Assembly (NCBI GenBank): GCA_964413265.1
Contig: CAYPRX010000004.1
Span: 1-64,000 of the forward strand
Origin: CAVYGN01 sp964413265
Lineage (GTDB): Bacteria; Spirochaetota; Brevinematia; Brevinematales; JAOACQ01
DNA length: 64,000 bases
Direction: 5' to 3'
In this document: positions 25,867 through 35,040 of the stretch, piece after piece
Layout: each line of letters begins with the position of its first letter
How positions within the stretch are numbered: position 1 is the stretch's first letter
The notes under the pieces: model-generated
The model's database searches: none
What the model saw: the letters and a program-made list of their open reading frames with translations, nothing else
What the model was told of the DNA's origin: nothing
Program-made: the position numbers and the translations under genes

Positions 25867-28542
25867 ATGGAACTTATAAAGAAATTGATAAATCTGATTT
25901 TCGGTACAAAACAGCAAAGAGATATAAAGAAAATGCTGCCGCTTGTACAGGCTATCTGCGACTTAGAAAAGGCAGTTTCAACACTTTCCGATGAAAAACT
26001 TTCAGCTAAAACCGCAGAATTCAAAGAAAGGTTACGAAACAATGAAGCTCTAGCAGATATTCTGCCGGAGGCTTATGCTGTTGTTCGTGAAACGGCCAAA
26101 AGAACCATCGATATGCGGCATTTCGACGTCCAGTTGATGGGCGGGATATCACTGAATAAAAATATGATAGCTGAAATGAAAACCGGGGAAGGTAAAACTC
26201 TCGTTGCTACGCTACCCCTGTATCTGAATGGACTTACAGGCAGAGGATGCCATCTGATAACCGTAAATGATTACCTTGCCAAAAGAGATGCGCTCTGGAT
26301 GGGTCCGATCTATAAGTTTCTTGGGCTGACTGTAGGGGTTTTAAACCATGAGAAGTCCTACAGGGTGGAATGGTCCGATGCTTCATCCTATAAAGTGATG
26401 AGTGTTGAATGTTCAAGACAGGATGCTTACCGCTGTGATATAACTTACGGTACGAATAACGAATTCGGCTTTGATTACTTAAGGGACAACATGGTATTCG
26501 CGCTTTCTCAGAAAGTGCAGAGAACTCACTACTTCGCAATCGTTGATGAAGTTGATTCGATTTTGATCGACGAGGCGAGGACTCCTCTCATTATTTCAGG
26601 ACCTTCGGAGGAAGCAACCGATCTTTATTACAAGATAGACAAGTTCATACCTCGTCTTACCGAAGCTCAAAAAAACGAAAAGAATGAGCCGATCGAGGGA
26701 ACCGGCGATTACGCTATTGATGAAAAGGATAAAACCGCGGTCTTAACCGAAATGGGCATCGAAAAAATAGAAAGGCTTCTGGGTATGAAAGACCTCTACT
26801 CTCCGAGAAACAGCAGGATAGTGCATCATGTCATTGCTGGAATCAGGGCCCACAAGCTTTACCAGAAAGACGTTGCTTATGTTGTGGAAAATAACGAAGT
26901 AATAATAGTCGATGAATTTACAGGAAGGAAAATGCCTGGAAGACGATGGTCTGATGGACTTCACCAGGCAATTGAAGCAAAGGAAAGGGTCCAGATCAAG
27001 CAGGAATTCCAGACCCTGGCGACCATCACTTTCCAGAATTATTTCAGGATGTATGAGAAGCTGGCCGGCATGACCGGTACGGCGGAAACTGAAGCGCAGG
27101 AATTCTATGCAATTTATAAGCTTGATGTCGCCGTGATACCAACGAATATGCCCGTGATTCGGAAGGACCATGCCGATAAGATATTTCTCAATGAAAACGC
27201 AAAATACAGGGCTATTGTCCGTGATGTCGAAGAAAAGCATAAAAAAGGACAGCCAATACTTCTGGGCACTATTTCAGTGGAAAAATCTGAAAAAATTTCA
27301 AGGCTGCTTGAACAGAAGAGGATACGGCATAACGTGCTGAATGCAAAGTTCCATGAAAAAGAAGCCGAGATCATCGCCAATGCCGGCCTGAAAGGATCGG
27401 TGACTATCGCTACGAACATGGCCGGTCGAGGAACGGATATAAAGCTTGGTGAGGGCGTAGTCCAGCTCGGGGGGCTTCATGTTATCGGAAGTGAACGACA
27501 CGAAGCAAGAAGAATAGATAACCAGCTGCGAGGACGTACAGGACGACAGGGTGATCCGGGCTCATCCCAGTTTTACGTGTCCCTGCAGGATGATCTGATG
27601 CGGATCTTCGGCATGGATAACCAGATGGGCCTGATGAAGAGTTTCGGCTTCAGCGAGGAAGACGAGATACAGAACCAGATGATAACAAGGGCAATAGAAG
27701 GTGCGCAGAAAAGGGTTGAAGGCAGGAACTTTGAGATCAGGAAAAACCTCCTCGAGTACGATAATGTGATGAACGAACAAAGATCGTACATCTATTCCAT
27801 CAGGGATAAGATCCTCGATGTGGCGAAAAATTATTCCATTATAGACGAGCTTATTCATTCGATTGTAGAAGATTACGTTATCAATTTTGAGAAGCCCCAG
27901 AAACCGGAAACCTGGAATAAAGAGGAACTGGATAAATGGTTTAAACACCATTTCTTTACAGGACTTGATATCGACCTTTCTAAAAGCGATTATGAAAATA
28001 CCGTATCAGAGATTTGCACAAAGATCAAAGGACAGGTATGGGAGAGACTTTCAAACGTTCCTGAAGAAATAAGGGCCGAAGGATTCAAATACGTAGTCCT
28101 TAACACTCTGGACACACAGTGGAAACAGCATCTAAGGAACATTGATTCCCTGCAGGAGGGTATCGGACTCCGAGGCTACGCTCAAAAAAACCCGATCGTC
28201 GAATACAAGCTGGAAGCCTATGATCTTTTCAGGGCTATGAGGGCCGGGTTTATGCTCGAAGCATTTGCCATTCTTTCAAGGCTTGAGATCCATACAAGCA
28301 TAGATACCGGAACTGAAGCCGAGCTCCCCATGCCCACCCAAACGGTACACAGCGAATATGACCAGTTCGGTTCGGTTAAAAGCAGTCAGTCACCCCATGT
28401 TTCTGCAAAACCGCAGCCGATCAGGAAGAACGAAAAGCTCGGAAGAAACGATCCCTGCTGGTGTGGCAGCGGTAAAAAATATAAGATGTGCCATATGGAC
28501 GAAGACATGAAAAGGGAAAGACAGGCGCTGTCAGCGAGGTAA
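25867..28542 (+). CDS. secA: Protein translocase ATPase SecA
   Basis: This 891-residue motor has Walker A (AEMKTGEGKTLVAT), the DEAD-like IVDEVDSILIDEAR, the helicase motif TNMAGRGTDIKLG, and the C-terminal zinc-binding SEC-C motif (DPCWCGSGKKYKMCH) that binds SecB and phospholipid. It drives secreted proteins through SecYEG, consistent with the many signal-peptide proteins here. An AAGGAG site lies 10 bases before the ATG. purM begins 6 bp after its stop. Confidence 0.98.
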   Translation: MELIKKLINLIFGTKQQRDIKKMLPLVQAICDLEKAVSTLSDEKLSAKTAEFKERLRNNEALADILPEAYAVVRETAKRTIDMRHFDVQLMGGISLNKNMIAEMKTGEGKTLVATLPLYLNGLTGRGCHLITVNDYLAKRDALWMGPIYKFLGLTVGVLNHEKSYRVEWSDASSYKVMSVECSRQDAYRCDITYGTNNEFGFDYLRDNMVFALSQKVQRTHYFAIVDEVDSILIDEARTPLIISGPSEEATDLYYKIDKFIPRLTEAQKNEKNEPIEGTGDYAIDEKDKTAVLTEMGIEKIERLLGMKDLYSPRNSRIVHHVIAGIRAHKLYQKDVAYVVENNEVIIVDEFTGRKMPGRRWSDGLHQAIEAKERVQIKQEFQTLATITFQNYFRMYEKLAGMTGTAETEAQEFYAIYKLDVAVIPTNMPVIRKDHADKIFLNENAKYRAIVRDVEEKHKKGQPILLGTISVEKSEKISRLLEQKRIRHNVLNAKFHEKEAEIIANAGLKGSVTIATNMAGRGTDIKLGEGVVQLGGLHVIGSERHEARRIDNQLRGRTGRQGDPGSSQFYVSLQDDLMRIFGMDNQMGLMKSFGFSEEDEIQNQMITRAIEGAQKRVEGRNFEIRKNLLEYDNVMNEQRSYIYSIRDKILDVAKNYSIIDELIHSIVEDYVINFEKPQKPETWNKEELDKWFKHHFFTGLDIDLSKSDYENTVSEICTKIKGQVWERLSNVPEEIRAEGFKYVVLNTLDTQWKQHLRNIDSLQEGIGLRGYAQKNPIVEYKLEAYDLFRAMRAGFMLEAFAILSRLEIHTSIDTGTEAELPMPTQTVHSEYDQFGSVKSSQSPHVSAKPQPIRKNEKLGRNDPCWCGSGKKYKMCHMDEDMKRERQALSAR

Positions 28543-28548
28543 AATTTT

Positions 28549-29565
28549 ATGGATTATAAATCGTCCGGTGTTGATATCGAAAAGGCTAATTCATTAATCC
28601 ATGATGTTGGCCGTTTAGCCTCTCTTACGTACCAGAACGGAGTACTTGAAGGTGTCGGCGGTTTCGGAGCCCTTTTCGAGATTAAAAAATATAAAAACCC
28701 TGTCATTGTTTCCTCGACTGACGGAGTGGGCACTAAAATACTCCTTGCACGCCGGATGAAAAAATATTCAGGTCTGGGATACGATTTGGTGGCCATGAGC
28801 GTAGACGATGTAATCTGCAGCGGGGCCAGACCCCTTTTTTTCCTGGATTATATAGCTGTCGGAAGGCTGGAAAAAGATATTTATCTTACGCTCATCAAAA
28901 GTATTTCGAAGGCCTGTTTATACTGCGGATGCTCACTTATCGGCGGTGAAACAGCTGAACTACCGGGAATGTATCCTGAAGACGGATTCGACCTTGCCGG
29001 ATTCTGTGTTGGAGTTCTTGAGAAAAGGAATATGATCTGTCCAGAAAACATAAAAGGGGGTGATGCAGTTATAGGACTGGCGTCTTCCGGTTTCCATTCG
29101 AACGGATTTTCTCTGATAAGGGAAGTTATAGACACCATGAAACTTGACCTTAATAATAATTACGGATTCGGGCCCCTGGGCAGCGTTCTTCTTTCACCTA
29201 CAGAGATTTATTCGCCTGTAATCTATAAGGCTAAATCCGTTTTTAAAAAAGCTATAAAAGGCATAGCTCATATTACCGGCGGAGGCATTGAAGGCAATCT
29301 CAGCCGGGTTCTTCCCGGGACACTTGATGCTGTTATCAACAGGCGAAACTGGAAAATACCTGAAGTCATACAATTTATCGTAAGAAGCGGCGGGATAGAA
29401 GAGAATGAGGCATATAAAACTTTCAATATGGGCATCGGAATGGCCCTAGTTGCTGATAGGTCAAAAAAAGACGAAGTACTGGATTTCTTTAATAAAAGCA
29501 GTTACAAATCATACATAATCGGAAGTATCGAAAAAGGTTCGGGTATTGTAAGGTACATTACCTAG
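28549..29565 (+). CDS. purM: Phosphoribosylformylglycinamidine cyclo-ligase
   Basis: This 338-residue enzyme has the PurM features: the ATP/substrate loop STDGVGTKILLA, the block AMSVDDVICSGARPLFFLDYIAVG, GGETAELPGMY, and HITGGGIEGNLSR. It forms the imidazole ring of AIR in purine synthesis. No other pur gene is in the window; it lies 6 bp after secA and 8 bp before the SpoIIE phosphatase gene, so the three are probably co-transcribed. Confidence 0.96.
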   Translation: MDYKSSGVDIEKANSLIHDVGRLASLTYQNGVLEGVGGFGALFEIKKYKNPVIVSSTDGVGTKILLARRMKKYSGLGYDLVAMSVDDVICSGARPLFFLDYIAVGRLEKDIYLTLIKSISKACLYCGCSLIGGETAELPGMYPEDGFDLAGFCVGVLEKRNMICPENIKGGDAVIGLASSGFHSNGFSLIREVIDTMKLDLNNNYGFGPLGSVLLSPTEIYSPVIYKAKSVFKKAIKGIAHITGGGIEGNLSRVLPGTLDAVINRRNWKIPEVIQFIVRSGGIEENEAYKTFNMGIGMALVADRSKKDEVLDFFNKSSYKSYIIGSIEKGSGIVRYIT

Positions 29566-29573
29566 AGGAATCG

Positions 29574-31667
29574 ATGACGGTTGCTTATATTTTCATGATG
29601 GCAGCGGCATGCCTTCTGGCGGCTATGGCCATAGAAAGTCTGCTGAGGAGTTTAAATGCTCTTAATTTTGCAGCATCACTAGTGCTTTTATCAGCATCCG
29701 TCTTTACACTCTGCCTAGGACTTACCGACTACTTCAATCTGCTGGGAAGCCGGACGCTGGCACTCCTTATATTGAAAATCCGCTTTGCGTCGCTTCCTCT
29801 TGCAGGTTACGCTTTCTTTTTATTCTCCACAAATTTCCCGAGAGGACTTAAATCGGAAACACCACTCAAATTACATTGGTTCGTACTCGTTTTATCGGCC
29901 GCATTCGCATCATCCTCAGTATTCGCCGAATCATACCTTCATTATGCGCTCCTCATTTATACGCTATTAATATACTCTTTTTCCCTCTTTCTTATCGTTT
30001 ATAAATACGGGAAATCCCTTCTAATATATCAGAAGAAACAGATCCGTTATTTTTTAAGCGGCTTTATATTTTTCATTTTGGTACAGTTTTTCCTGTATTT
30101 TTTCGGCGGCACTTTACAGCAGGTAATTAAAAATTCGGTAAGTGCTTTCGCCTTCATAACTGCAGGAGGTGCCCTTCTGTATTCGATAATTGTATACCGT
30201 TTCATCAATTTAAGAAACAGGTTACTTATTCTTCTGCGGAACTTTCTAATTGGTATTATAGTATCTATGCCTATAATAATTCTCATTTATACATTCAGGA
30301 TATGGCTCGATCAGGCTAAGTTTTCTTATTACTTTCTTATAATGATACCATCCCTGGTACTTTTTTTCTGGCTGTATGATCTGACAGGGAATCTCATCCG
30401 GAAAATATTAAAAATTAATTATATGACCCAGGATATGACGGAAATCTTTCTCGACAATATAGTAAAATCATTGAGTTTATTCGAACTTGCAAAGAATACA
30501 ATCAATGCACTGACGGACAATATTAATTGCAGGTACGCCGATTTTCTGCTTTTTGACAGGGAAAAGGACCTTTTCAATGTGCTTTATTCTTCAAACGGTA
30601 ATAATTACACCATCTCAGCAATAGAACCATTTTTCAGATACGTCAATGAAAAGACCGACATCTACGACAGGGAGCAGATAAACTTTGATCCCAGATTTAA
30701 TCTTATTAAAGACAGTGCGGAAAGGTACTTTAAAAAACATGAGGCATCCCTTCTCGTTCCTTTTTATTATGAGAATGCGCTTATTGCCATTATTCCGATA
30801 AGCGGAAAATTTAATAATACTTCCTATACCAGCCATGAACTCGCCCTTATCTCGAAACTGAAGAAAATCTCGCAGATCGTATTGAACAATATAATACTTT
30901 TAGATAAGGAGCAGGAAGCGAAAGTGACAAAAAGGGATCTCATTTTGGCTTCCAATATACAGGAAGCTATTTTTCAGAGTGTTATTCCTTCTTTTACAAG
31001 TATTGATGCTTTCGCTCTTCAGATTCCTGCAAGGGGTGTAAGCGGAGACTACTTCATGATAGAGAAAACCTCAAATAATTCTCTCGGAACACTGATTGCC
31101 GATGTTTCAGGAAAGGGTTTTTCAGCGGCACTCGTTTCAATGATAATTCATACGATTACCAGAAGCCAGGAATTTTCATCTACAAGCACAAACGCCATTG
31201 TTTCAAAGATCAATGACATGATGACATCCAGCCAGAATTACAGCAGTATTACCAAAACAATGAGTTTTGCAACGGTTTTTTGCGGATTTTTCGACAACGA
31301 TATACAGACAATGTTTTACACCAACGCCGGGCACCATCCGATCATTGTCTATGATATGAAATCAAAAAATTTCGATTTTGTAAAAGCAAACGGTAAACCC
31401 GTCGGCATTTTCCCAGAGGAAACTTATCTTTCGAGGTCATATCATTACGAGAAAGGGAAAATATTCGTCCTTTATTCTGACGGCATAACGGAAGCGTTAA
31501 ATTCCAGTGAGGAAGAATTCGGACAGGAGAGGCTTCTGGCCATAATAAAGCAGAGCGATAATAAAACCAGCCGCGAGACTGCCGATGAAATAATACAAGC
31601 TGTTGAAAATTTTGCTGATTCTTACGAGAACCTTGATGATATGACATTGATTGTCATTAAGTTATAG
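29574..31667 (+). CDS. Membrane-bound SpoIIE-type PP2C serine phosphatase
   Basis: This 697-residue protein has about eight N-terminal membrane helices (residues 1-270), a GAF-like middle region (about 300-440), and a SpoIIE/RsbU phosphatase domain with ARGVSGDYFM, IADVSGKGFSAAL, YTNAGHHP and LYSDGITEA, so the metal-binding aspartates are present. Such proteins dephosphorylate anti-sigma-factor antagonists in partner-switching signalling. No anti-sigma factor or STAS protein lies nearby, so its target is unknown. A GAGG site precedes the ATG. Confidence 0.88.
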   Translation: MTVAYIFMMAAACLLAAMAIESLLRSLNALNFAASLVLLSASVFTLCLGLTDYFNLLGSRTLALLILKIRFASLPLAGYAFFLFSTNFPRGLKSETPLKLHWFVLVLSAAFASSSVFAESYLHYALLIYTLLIYSFSLFLIVYKYGKSLLIYQKKQIRYFLSGFIFFILVQFFLYFFGGTLQQVIKNSVSAFAFITAGGALLYSIIVYRFINLRNRLLILLRNFLIGIIVSMPIIILIYTFRIWLDQAKFSYYFLIMIPSLVLFFWLYDLTGNLIRKILKINYMTQDMTEIFLDNIVKSLSLFELAKNTINALTDNINCRYADFLLFDREKDLFNVLYSSNGNNYTISAIEPFFRYVNEKTDIYDREQINFDPRFNLIKDSAERYFKKHEASLLVPFYYENALIAIIPISGKFNNTSYTSHELALISKLKKISQIVLNNIILLDKEQEAKVTKRDLILASNIQEAIFQSVIPSFTSIDAFALQIPARGVSGDYFMIEKTSNNSLGTLIADVSGKGFSAALVSMIIHTITRSQEFSSTSTNAIVSKINDMMTSSQNYSSITKTMSFATVFCGFFDNDIQTMFYTNAGHHPIIVYDMKSKNFDFVKANGKPVGIFPEETYLSRSYHYEKGKIFVLYSDGITEALNSSEEEFGQERLLAIIKQSDNKTSRETADEIIQAVENFADSYENLDDMTLIVIKL

Positions 31668-31725
31668 AATTTGATATCCGAAAATCATTGTGACGGTTTT
31701 TATCTTTCTTTGATGAGGAGGATTT

Positions 31726-32349
31726 ATGAGAAAATTATTAATTACAATTTTTTTTATTTTATTTAGTGCTCTATCTCTTTATTCAGCATCTATTTCCAAT
31801 ACCGGTACGATTACCGGCGCATCAATCCAGCCGGCAAACCCATATAGCCAGCTGATAGGCTTCAAGACTGGAGGGGAGTTCTATTTCAATACATTTTTGA
31901 GCGACTGGTCAACGGGAATATTTTTCGAAGACGTAATCAATCCATGGATCGGCTTTGAGATAGATATGTCAAGCACTGCCATACCAATAACAAATTATAC
32001 CCAGGTTGTTGCTGTAAATCCTCAAACATTTTACGGATCCGGGAATCTGCAATATATTGAAATGAGCGGGGCACTGAAGTTTTATATCCAGAGCGTGTCA
32101 TTTTCAATGGGTATATCATATAATAATTTCACGTCGGGATATATTATTCAAAATACAATAAACCAGTATGAATACATAGGAGACGCTTATAATTATTTCT
32201 CGTTTTTCGTGGGACCGGAATTGACAGCGCAGATATCATCCGACCTGTATACGAAAGTTGGCGTCCAGATTATTTACGGCCTTATTAACATAAATCCGAA
32301 TTACAGTGTCGGGGCACGTTTTTATATTTCTTTCGCGTACGGAATTTAA
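31726..32349 (+). CDS. Small predicted outer-membrane beta-barrel protein
   Basis: This 207-residue protein has a signal peptide (MRKLLITIFFILFSALSLYS) and alternating amphipathic strands rich in Tyr, Phe and Gly through to the C-terminus (VGARFYISFAYGI). This is the pattern of an eight-stranded outer-membrane barrel. No family is recognised. GGAGG precedes the ATG. It converges on yidD with 14 bp between stops. Confidence 0.6.
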   Translation: MRKLLITIFFILFSALSLYSASISNTGTITGASIQPANPYSQLIGFKTGGEFYFNTFLSDWSTGIFFEDVINPWIGFEIDMSSTAIPITNYTQVVAVNPQTFYGSGNLQYIEMSGALKFYIQSVSFSMGISYNNFTSGYIIQNTINQYEYIGDAYNYFSFFVGPELTAQISSDLYTKVGVQIIYGLININPNYSVGARFYISFAYGI

Positions 32350-32363
32350 GCAAGCAGATAGCT

Positions 32364-32669
32364 TCATCTCGTCCTGTATTTAAATTTTGAGAATGTTCTG
32401 TAAGGTATCATTAATGTGCGGAGGCTGAAAAACTCCGGCACCATGTCATCACCTCCCTTAAAAAACCAGCCGTTGCACCTTAAGAGCCTTGATATTCCGA
32501 GCAGAAACCCTTTTAAAATCCCGAAGCGCAGAATCGATTGCCTGAAATATTCGGAGCATGTAGGTTTATACAGGCATGCCGCCGGCAAAAGCGGCGATAA
32601 AATTAATTTATAGAAAGTAAATGGCAGGGATGCTACTTTTCTGAAAAAGATTTTATATCTTCGAGACAT
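32364..32669 (-). CDS. yidD: Membrane protein insertion efficiency factor YidD
   Basis: This 101-residue protein has an amphipathic N-terminus and the YidD core PLLPAACLYKPTCSEYFRQSI, then HRILRCNGW-like spacing seen here as SRLLRCNGWFFKGGDD. It aids membrane protein insertion by YidC. It overlaps rnpA by 37 bp in another frame, a usual arrangement. The yidC gene normally next in line is absent; an unrelated convergent gene follows. Confidence 0.9.
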   Translation of the reverse strand: MSRRYKIFFRKVASLPFTFYKLILSPLLPAACLYKPTCSEYFRQSILRFGILKGFLLGISRLLRCNGWFFKGGDDMVPEFFSLRTLMIPYRTFSKFKYRTR

Positions 32670-32989
32670 TTGAATAACCTTTTCAAATCTGAAAGGTAAG
32701 TAGCCGCCTCTTTAGGTCTTTTTGACAGGACTACAACTATATCAAAATTACAGGAAAAATCTTTCCTGGATTTCCTGAAAATCTCGCGTACAGCCCTTTT
32801 TACGGAATTTCTGAAAATGGCATTACCCGCCCTCGATGATACGGATATCCCGAGGCGGGTGATTGTTGACGGGATATAATAGGCTCTGAAAGTCGAGGTC
32901 CTGATAACTTTGCCCTGTTTAAAAACCGCCTCTATATCCGTCCTTCTTTTTAAGCGGTATTCCCTCTTGTAGGAGAAGGAGCTATTCAT
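32633..32989 (-). CDS. rnpA: Ribonuclease P protein component
   Basis: This 118-residue basic protein has the RnpA motif AIFRNSVKRAVREIFR (the RNR-type RNA-binding helix) and FKQGKVIRTSTF near the N-terminus. It is the protein subunit of RNase P, which trims tRNA 5' ends. It overlaps rpmH by 8 bp and yidD by 37 bp in the classic order rpmH-rnpA-yidD. Confidence 0.94.
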   Translation of the reverse strand: MNSSFSYKREYRLKRRTDIEAVFKQGKVIRTSTFRAYYIPSTITRLGISVSSRAGNAIFRNSVKRAVREIFRKSRKDFSCNFDIVVVLSKRPKEAATYLSDLKRLFKCLEDIKSFSEK

Positions 32990-33125
32990 CAGATACGGTC
33001 AGCTTTTTCCTGCCCTTCAACCGCCTTCGGTTAATTATCAGCCTTCCGTCCTTAGACTTCATCCTTTTCCTGAACCCATGTGTCCTTGCCCTTTTGATTT
33101 TACTTGGCTGGTATGTTCTCTTCAT
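32982..33125 (-). CDS. rpmH: 50S ribosomal protein L34
   Basis: The start is the ATG at 33125, giving MKRTYQPSKIKRARTHGFRK and a 47-residue protein of normal L34 length; a longer frame extends toward the tRNA but has no family match. All L34 features are present. The stop overlaps the rnpA start by 8 bp, and it is preceded on the same strand by two tRNA genes. Confidence 0.97.
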   Translation of the reverse strand: MKRTYQPSKIKRARTHGFRKRMKSKDGRLIINRRRLKGRKKLTVSDE

Positions 33126-33155
33126 GGGCTTGAACTCCTTTGAAGTTAAATAAAA

Positions 33156-33228
<73 letters not shown>

Positions 33229-33279
33229 AGTTCTAAAGTGAGAGTATTCTATCTTATTTTCATTTCAATGTCAAAAATT

Positions 33280-33352
33280 AGCCACCTGTGGGACTTGAAC
33301 CCACAACCTGCTGATTACAAGTCAGCTGCTCTCCCAATTGAGCTAAAGTGGC
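33280..33352 (-). tRNA. tRNA-Thr (anticodon TGT)
   Basis: The 73-nt minus-strand sequence starts GCCACTT, has the D arm GCTCAATTGGGAGAGC, the anticodon loop CTTGTAA and the T arm GTGGGTTCAAGTCCCAC. CCA is not encoded. It is followed by tRNA-Phe 51 bp away on the same transcript. Confidence 0.95.
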
Positions 33353-33388
33353 GCATCCAGCATTCTTCGTATTATTAGGCGTGCGATA

Positions 33389-33417
33389 ATTTTAATGAAT
33401 AATGGCCATAATGTCAA
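33389..33417 (-). promoter_or_regulatory. Promoter of the tRNA-Thr/tRNA-Phe/rpmH/rnpA/yidD unit
   Basis: On the minus strand TTGACA (33412-33417) and TAAAAT (33389-33394) are 17 bp apart, about 30 bp before tRNA-Thr. It is one of the closest matches to consensus in the window. Confidence 0.65.
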
Positions 33418-33432
33418 ACGGCCGCAATAACG

Positions 33433-33578
33433 TAATAATTCCCCTTTTTATGTGCCTTTACTCAGCAGGCTAGAGCTAAAAAGGCTCAAAACTGCTGCAA
33501 GTGGAACTCACCCAGACCCCATTCGCCTTGCAACTCTTACGCTTACTTTGGATGGCGCGTAAAAAATTGGAATTATTA
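33433..33578. other. Possible structured RNA or repeat element between tRNA-Thr and rnfC
   Basis: No gene lies in 33353-33702. Within it a 10-bp perfect inverted repeat (TAATAATTCC at 33433-33442 and GGAATTATTA at 33569-33578) encloses two further potential hairpins: CAGCAG/CTGCTG (33463-33497) with an inner GAGC/GCTC, and TGCAAG/CTTGCA (33496-33532). Nested pairing of this kind suggests a folded RNA or a mobile-like repeat. It does not match tmRNA, SRP RNA or RNase P RNA, and I could not fit it to 6S RNA. Strand is undecided. 33525-33547 is shared with a site at 43157-43179. Confidence 0.35.
33525..33547 (-). repeat. Dispersed 23-bp repeat, copy 1
   Basis: Read on the minus strand this matches 43157-43179 at 21 of 23 positions, with the shared core TAAGCGTAAGA and TTGCAAGGC. 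Both copies are intergenic. Confidence 0.5.
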
Positions 33579-33593
33579 TCTTAACACTATATA

Positions 33594-33622
33594 TTGACTA
33601 AAAATAAATTTTATCATAAGAT
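33594..33622 (+). promoter_or_regulatory. Promoter of the rnfCDEA operon
   Basis: TTGACT (33594-33599) and TAAGAT (33617-33622) are separated by 17 bp, about 80 bp before the rnfC start. Confidence 0.45.
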
Positions 33623-33702
33623 AAATGAATTCCATCACAATACTCGAAATCGATATAACTAAAAAGAAGAATTAATATTTTTGTTGCCTTTCGGGGTAAT
33701 TG

Positions 33703-35040
33703 ATGAAAGTTAAAACAAAAACATTTGGCATCGGCGGCATCGTTATCGACAAGTGGAAGTTCACAGCCTCATCCCCATTAATAAAAACCCACGTACCGAT
33801 CCAGGTCAGACTGCCTATGTGCCAGGACAGCGGTAAGCCCGCAAGGACGCTTGTCGCACCCGGAGAGCATGTTGAAGAAGGTCAAATAATTGGTGAAGCT
33901 CCTGATAATGACTCGGCTCACATTCATACAAGCGTCTCAGGAAAGGTCATTTCCGTGGAAAGAGGAAGCGGTTTCGGAAAAACGGAGACAGATATCGTGA
34001 CTGTTGCTACAGGCGGGACAATAAAGAACTGGTACGGCAGGAAATACGACACTGATGATCTTGCACCGGAACAGATGATCAGCGAAATCAGGCAGGCAGG
34101 GATTGTCGAAATGGACGGCGGGCTTGACTGCTGGCCTGCACAGACGAATCTCTCACTAAAAGAGGGCAAGAAAGCTGATATTCTTATAGTCGACACAGTT
34201 GAAAGCGTCCCCTATATAAGCGCAGGGCATAGAATATTACTTGAAAAAACTGCCGAAGTGATCGAGGGCATCCGCCTGGTTATGAAAATTACAGGTGCAG
34301 GCGAAGCCATTATCGCCATTGATGAAGATAAAGCCGATGTTGCCGGGATAATATCGTTCGGACTTATTGGCTTGAAGGACATGAGGGTGGAGATCCTGAA
34401 GTCCAGATATCCCCAGGGCTGCGAAAGAGAGCTAATATACGCACTGCTGAAAAAGGAATTGCCTGCGGGTAAAGTTCCCCGCGACTTAGGGATTGTGGTT
34501 GAAAATACAGCGACGATTCTGGCCATTTACGAGGCCCTTGTCTTTAAAAAACCCCTTATAGAAAGATATATAACGTATACAGGCGACAAAATCGAAAAAC
34601 GAGGTAATTATAAGGTCAAGATCGGTACCCCGGTCCGTCTATTGGCTGAAGAATTCGGCATGCCAGGAACCTTTGGAGCCGTAATAGCAGGGGATCCCCT
34701 TACTGGTATGGAAATTACGGATATGAATACACCGGTAATGAAAGGCACATCAGGGATCGTCTTTCTTCCAAAATACATGAATTACAAGGTACTGGACAGG
34801 TCATGCATAAGATGTTCAAGGTGCCTTTCATCTTGTCCAATGAGGCTTAATCCCGCAGTCCTTGCTGATATCAGCCGTGAGGAAAATTTCAGCGAGTCTT
34901 TCAGCCTGGGTCTCTCGCAATGCACCGAATGCGGATGCTGTTCTTACATTTGCCCCTCGTCCATTCCTATTACCGCCCTTATACGCTATGGAAAAAAGGT
35001 TCTCTTACAAAAAGGGAGGAACTATAATGGCCGGAACTGA
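33703..35040 (+). CDS. rnfC: RnfC-like subunit with altered NADH/FMN motif
   Basis: The start is the ATG at 33703, 7 bases after GGGG. The 445-residue protein follows RnfC layout: an N-terminal sandwich domain (APGEHVEEGQIIGEAPD), the Nqo1-like central domain, and two intact 4Fe-4S sites (Cys368/371/374/378 and Cys407/410/413/417). The usual glycine-rich NADH/FMN motif, as I recall GLGGAGFPTH after GIV, reads EMDGGLDCWPAQTN here (from residue 136), and the usual ECEPY reads VESVPY. RnfC normally accepts or donates electrons at NADH. This one may use another partner. It is first in an rnfCDEA operon overlapping rnfD by 14 bp. Confidence 0.8.
   Translation: MKVKTKTFGIGGIVIDKWKFTASSPLIKTHVPIQVRLPMCQDSGKPARTLVAPGEHVEEGQIIGEAPDNDSAHIHTSVSGKVISVERGSGFGKTETDIVTVATGGTIKNWYGRKYDTDDLAPEQMISEIRQAGIVEMDGGLDCWPAQTNLSLKEGKKADILIVDTVESVPYISAGHRILLEKTAEVIEGIRLVMKITGAGEAIIAIDEDKADVAGIISFGLIGLKDMRVEILKSRYPQGCERELIYALLKKELPAGKVPRDLGIVVENTATILAIYEALVFKKPLIERYITYTGDKIEKRGNYKVKIGTPVRLLAEEFGMPGTFGAVIAGDPLTGMEITDMNTPVMKGTSGIVFLPKYMNYKVLDRSCIRCSRCLSSCPMRLNPAVLADISREENFSESFSLGLSQCTECGCCSYICPSSIPITALIRYGKKVLLQKGRNYNGRN

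Noticed and set aside
33433..33578. 6S RNA or SRP RNA identity for the structured region
   Set aside because: The conserved SRP loop and the 6S central bubble could not be found on either strand.
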